The notes below the pieces were generated by a model that was given only the letters and a program-made list of their open reading frames with translations, was not told the DNA's origin and did not search any database. A DNA stretch of 7,991 bases from FEN-1297 sp963787005 (GTDB taxonomy: Bacteria > Bacteroidota > Ignavibacteria > Ignavibacteriales > Ignavibacteriaceae): contig CAWBBX010000058.1 in assembly GCA_963787005.1 (NCBI GenBank), positions 1 through 7,991 on the forward strand, read 5' to 3'. Each line of letters starts with the position of its first letter. Positions within the stretch are counted from its first letter, which is position 1. Position numbers and translations under genes: made by a program. Positions 5,189 through 7,991 of this stretch are shown here, piece after piece.

Positions 5189-7990
5189 TTACCTTATCAC
5201 AGCAAGCTTACCGAGCACGCTTTTGCTGTACTGGCCGTCTACAGACTCAACAATAACTTTGTAAAGATACGTACCGTTCGCTATCTCGTTACCGTCCTGG
5301 TCTCTTCCGTTCCAGTATATCTTCACGAATTTGTCGAGCATGTTCTCTTTCTTAATTTCTCTTATCAACCTGCCCGCAACCGTATAAACTTTTACTCTAA
5401 CGTCTATCGGTTTATCCAGGTTCTGCTGGAAGGTAAATGTTGTCGAGCTGGTAAACGGATCAGGATAATTATATACGTCTCTAACCGTCAGCCCGCTGCC
5501 GTCTACCACGCTGAAATAGGTGGTCTTCTCGGAATAGTTATTGAATACATCCCAAGCTTTTACCGAAAGCTTGTACTGCCCGGGTTCGAGGCCGTTGAAT
5601 TTATAATTTATGTCGCCCGACTTCCCGCCGGAATTCAGGTTACTCGTAAAATAATTTGTAAAGTCTATAGGATCACTCAGGTTATCGTTTAAAATACCTT
5701 CGAGTTTATGTCCTACGCCCGTTCCGGTTGTATTAAGCCCGCTGTTGTCCGACAGCTTGACGATTAATGTCGAGTTAGGATTAACGAGCTCGCCGCTTTC
5801 GGAGCCGGTGTTGTCGAAGTAAATATTCATATCCGGTCCATGCTTGTCGTTGACTGCGGTGCTGTCGGTTCCTCCGACAATTATATTATTTGTATAACCG
5901 ATTCCGTCGGAATTATTATTATAAAAATAAATAATAACCTTGCCGTTTTTGTTCTCGTAGGAGATATCCTTGGGTACTACAAAGTCGGTGGCGAATCTTC
6001 CGTTAGTCACCGAAATTCTTCCGCGGAATATCACGCCGCCCTGAACAGTCATCGGGTAATTACCGATAGCAGGCAAAAGCACCTGTCTCTGCGAATCGAA
6101 CATTGTCAATATTCCCTGACCGTTGTAATCGGACCACACGGAATTATCACTCTTCCTTATATCACCCGCAATTCTTACATCGCTCAAGGCTTTGATCTGT
6201 ACGTTGGACGTAAGGCGCTGTCCGTCGATAGAATCTATTATAGCATTATACCGCGGCATTAAAAGCCTTACCGTAGGATCGCCGAGTATTTCGTATTTCT
6301 GATCGTTCTCACCGTAGTATGTCTGTTTAGTAAGGAAGGTCGCCAATCCGATAGGTTCGCTCAGCCCGGTAGAATCCCGGTTTTCATTAAGCAGATGTCT
6401 GAACAGCTCAAAATTCAAATCATGATTATACGTTGAATAGACCAGCCTGGAGGCAGTAAACGCCGCGATGCATCCGGCGTCCTTCATTAAAACAAGTTCT
6501 TCGGCGGCGCTCTGGAAGTTCGGGATATCATAATACCCGAAATCGCATGTCGCGGCTGAAAGAAACATCAAATCGCTGTTGTGAAGCTGGGGTATGGTTG
6601 TGCTTTTTACGAAGACTTCCTCATGCGCCCAAAGCTCCGGGCTTCCGTGTCCGATATAATTCATTATCAAAGTACCGCCGTTAATGGCATCGATAATAGC
6701 CTTATTAACCGACGGGATCCTTCGACCGTTGCTTGTAAGTTCAACGGGATAAGCAGCCAGATAAATTTTATTCAAATCGAAAGAGCTGGGAATAATATTA
6801 TTCGCCAGATTCTCCGTGGGAGCAGTATGTTCGGAACCTTCATATCTCGTACCGGCCCATCCGTCATCCGCAACGAGAGTAATCAGATTACGCCACGATC
6901 CCTGAACACTGTTTGTCTCGTACTGAATAATTTTATCGACAGCGGTATTGGCTTCATCCGAAGTTGTTACCGGAAGTCTGCCGTAAGCGATGTCTATCAT
7001 CGGGTCGTTTCCGCTAACCCTGAAGAAATAATCATCGGTTAAATATGATGAAAGAAGGTCTAGCGATTCCTGAGTTTCCCAAACGGGGACAAAGTTAGTA
7101 TGATATCCCTCGACGTCTTTATAATCGTAAGTTCCTTTGCCGAGCAGTAAGCAGTAGTCCGGCTTAATCTGCCAGTTGTCGTAAGCATATTTCAAAAAGT
7201 CTCTCACTGCCGTAGGATCTTCGAGCCCGCCGGAAAATTCGTTATAAATATCTTCCACATTTACTACGATCGTGGATATCTTTTGCGGTGCCTGAGTTTC
7301 CCTGTATGTTTTCAATCTCTGCGCCGCTTCATCGAAAGGCTTGGCGGTTATTATGATAAACTTCGCGCCTTGAGAGATACCGTGAATATTTGAATTAGGT
7401 TGTTCAACAGGATTTGCAGGAGTTAAATATTTGTCGCTGCCTACGGCGACGAATTTCGATATTCCTCCGACGCTTTGATCTTTCTGGAAACGGTATTCTC
7501 CCCCGCTCAGCATCACGGGATTAGAGATCATCTTTACATTTGAATAGTCGGTAACATCGAACACGTTGATATTGCTCGTGCTGAATCCTGAAAGATTATA
7601 TTGAATAACCCCGGCGGTATCATCGGAATAAAAAAGAAGATTATTATCCGTGGCGCTCAGCTGCCTGCGGTATCTTATTTCGAAATAATCCAGATAACCC
7701 TGCGACGTAACCGCCGTGGGTGAGAACTGGAACTTGAGCAGACTGCGGTTGTCCGGAATAACACCGCTGAATGATGCGTTTATAACATGAGCAACGCCTT
7801 CCGTATATTCGGCCGATCCGTAACCGGAAATATTTCCGCTGTAAAGTATGTTTGAATTTTCGTCCACATGTAAACCCACATACTCTGAGGATGCATCGAT
7901 AAATCTGATTTTATAATTTATCGGCTGTCCTTCAATTCTGCCGTCGAGCTTTGTCGTGTAAGTTCTCGAAAGTGTGCTCTGCGAAAAATC
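5189..7990 (-). CDS. porU: Type IX secretion sortase PorU, C25-family cysteine peptidase (5' end missing)
   Basis: The frame stays open to the right edge, giving 933 visible residues; the GTG at 7879 is inside the gene, because upstream codons continue in frame without a stop (DFSQSTLSRTYTTKLDG...). Full PorU proteins are about 1100-1300 residues, so the signal peptide and part of the N-terminal region lie outside. Numbering from codon 7879, the C25 (gingipain-like) domain covers about residues 170-550: AKFIIITAKPF, EDPTAVRDFLKYAYDNW and LLLGKGTYDYKD, then the catalytic His in NYIGHGSPELW (H411, codon 6649-6647) and catalytic Cys in LSAATCDFG (C445, codon 6547-6545). Their 34-residue spacing matches the His/Cys pair of gingipains. 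EILGDPTVRLLMP closes the domain, beta-rich domains follow, and the end (YNYPDPF, GRLIREI, WNGRDQDGNEIANGTYLYKV, LAVIR) is a FlgD-like/sorting-type domain. PorU removes the C-terminal domain of T9SS cargo at the surface and joins the product to anionic lipopolysaccharide. Catalytic residues are intact, so it should be active. Confidence 0.88.
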   Translation of the reverse strand, partial: DFSQSTLSRTYTTKLDGRIEGQPINYKIRFIDASSEYVGLHVDENSNILYSGNISGYGSAEYTEGVAHVINASFSGVIPDNRSLLKFQFSPTAVTSQGYLDYFEIRYRRQLSATDNNLLFYSDDTAGVIQYNLSGFSTSNINVFDVTDYSNVKMISNPVMLSGGEYRFQKDQSVGGISKFVAVGSDKYLTPANPVEQPNSNIHGISQGAKFIIITAKPFDEAAQRLKTYRETQAPQKISTIVVNVEDIYNEFSGGLEDPTAVRDFLKYAYDNWQIKPDYCLLLGKGTYDYKDVEGYHTNFVPVWETQESLDLLSSYLTDDYFFRVSGNDPMIDIAYGRLPVTTSDEANTAVDKIIQYETNSVQGSWRNLITLVADDGWAGTRYEGSEHTAPTENLANNIIPSSFDLNKIYLAAYPVELTSNGRRIPSVNKAIIDAINGGTLIMNYIGHGSPELWAHEEVFVKSTTIPQLHNSDLMFLSAATCDFGYYDIPNFQSAAEELVLMKDAGCIAAFTASRLVYSTYNHDLNFELFRHLLNENRDSTGLSEPIGLATFLTKQTYYGENDQKYEILGDPTVRLLMPRYNAIIDSIDGQRLTSNVQIKALSDVRIAGDIRKSDNSVWSDYNGQGILTMFDSQRQVLLPAIGNYPMTVQGGVIFRGRISVTNGRFATDFVVPKDISYENKNGKVIIYFYNNNSDGIGYTNNIIVGGTDSTAVNDKHGPDMNIYFDNTGSESGELVNPNSTLIVKLSDNSGLNTTGTGVGHKLEGILNDNLSDPIDFTNYFTSNLNSGGKSGDINYKFNGLEPGQYKLSVKAWDVFNNYSEKTTYFSVVDGSGLTVRDVYNYPDPFTSSTTFTFQQNLDKPIDVRVKVYTVAGRLIREIKKENMLDKFVKIYWNGRDQDGNEIANGTYLYKVIVESVDGQYSKSVLGKLAVIR

Positions 7991-7991
7991 A

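Noticed and set aside
5840..7042. Plus-strand open frames of 140 and 153 residues antisense to porU
   Set aside because: They lie wholly within the convincing porU frame, lack ribosome sites and show no recognisable domain.
1..7991. CRISPR array, transposase, integrase or tandem repeats
   Set aside because: I saw no regularly spaced direct repeats, no mobile-element gene and no terminal inverted repeats anywhere in the window.

Overview
Most of this window (about positions 680-7991, all genes on the minus strand) looks like a chromosome piece from an FCB-group bacterium that uses the type IX secretion system (T9SS). The protein style suggests the Ignavibacteria/Chlorobi side of the Bacteroidetes lineage: YNYPNPF-type C-terminal sorting domains, FlgD-like Ig folds and Bacteroidetes-like Shine-Dalgarno spacing. 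That placement is an inference from memory of these families, not a computed phylogeny. Read in the direction of transcription, the layout is: (1) a 5'-truncated C25-family cysteine peptidase, the T9SS sortase PorU, running off the right edge; (2) after 107 bp, the outer-membrane protein PorV; (3) after 6 bp, a 1031-residue secreted protein built like an M6 (immune inhibitor A-like) metallopeptidase with a beta-propeller-like region and a T9SS type A sorting domain; (4) after 59 bp, the first ~30 codons of another exported protein, whose sequence is then lost.

The genes fit one job. PorU cleaves the C-terminal sorting domain of T9SS cargo at the cell surface, PorV shuttles cargo to it, and the M6-like protein carries exactly such a sorting domain, so machinery and probable client sit in one transcription unit. 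The most interesting point is that the M6-like protein keeps the surrounding fold signature (YLGLPDLFD) but has Ala-Ser-Val-Gly-Ser where the zinc-binding HExGH should be. It is therefore probably a pseudopeptidase.

The left ~680 bp is of different origin. Positions ~170-665 are very GC-rich and encode an internal piece of a bifunctional class II aldolase/short-chain dehydrogenase (RhaD-like), with neither its natural start nor its natural end. Positions 1-~170 have yet another composition and contain a small tRNA-like nested hairpin followed by a T run on the minus strand. The abrupt changes, and the fact that genes are cut on both sides, make a chimeric assembly end the simplest explanation; a real multi-step insertion is possible but less likely.
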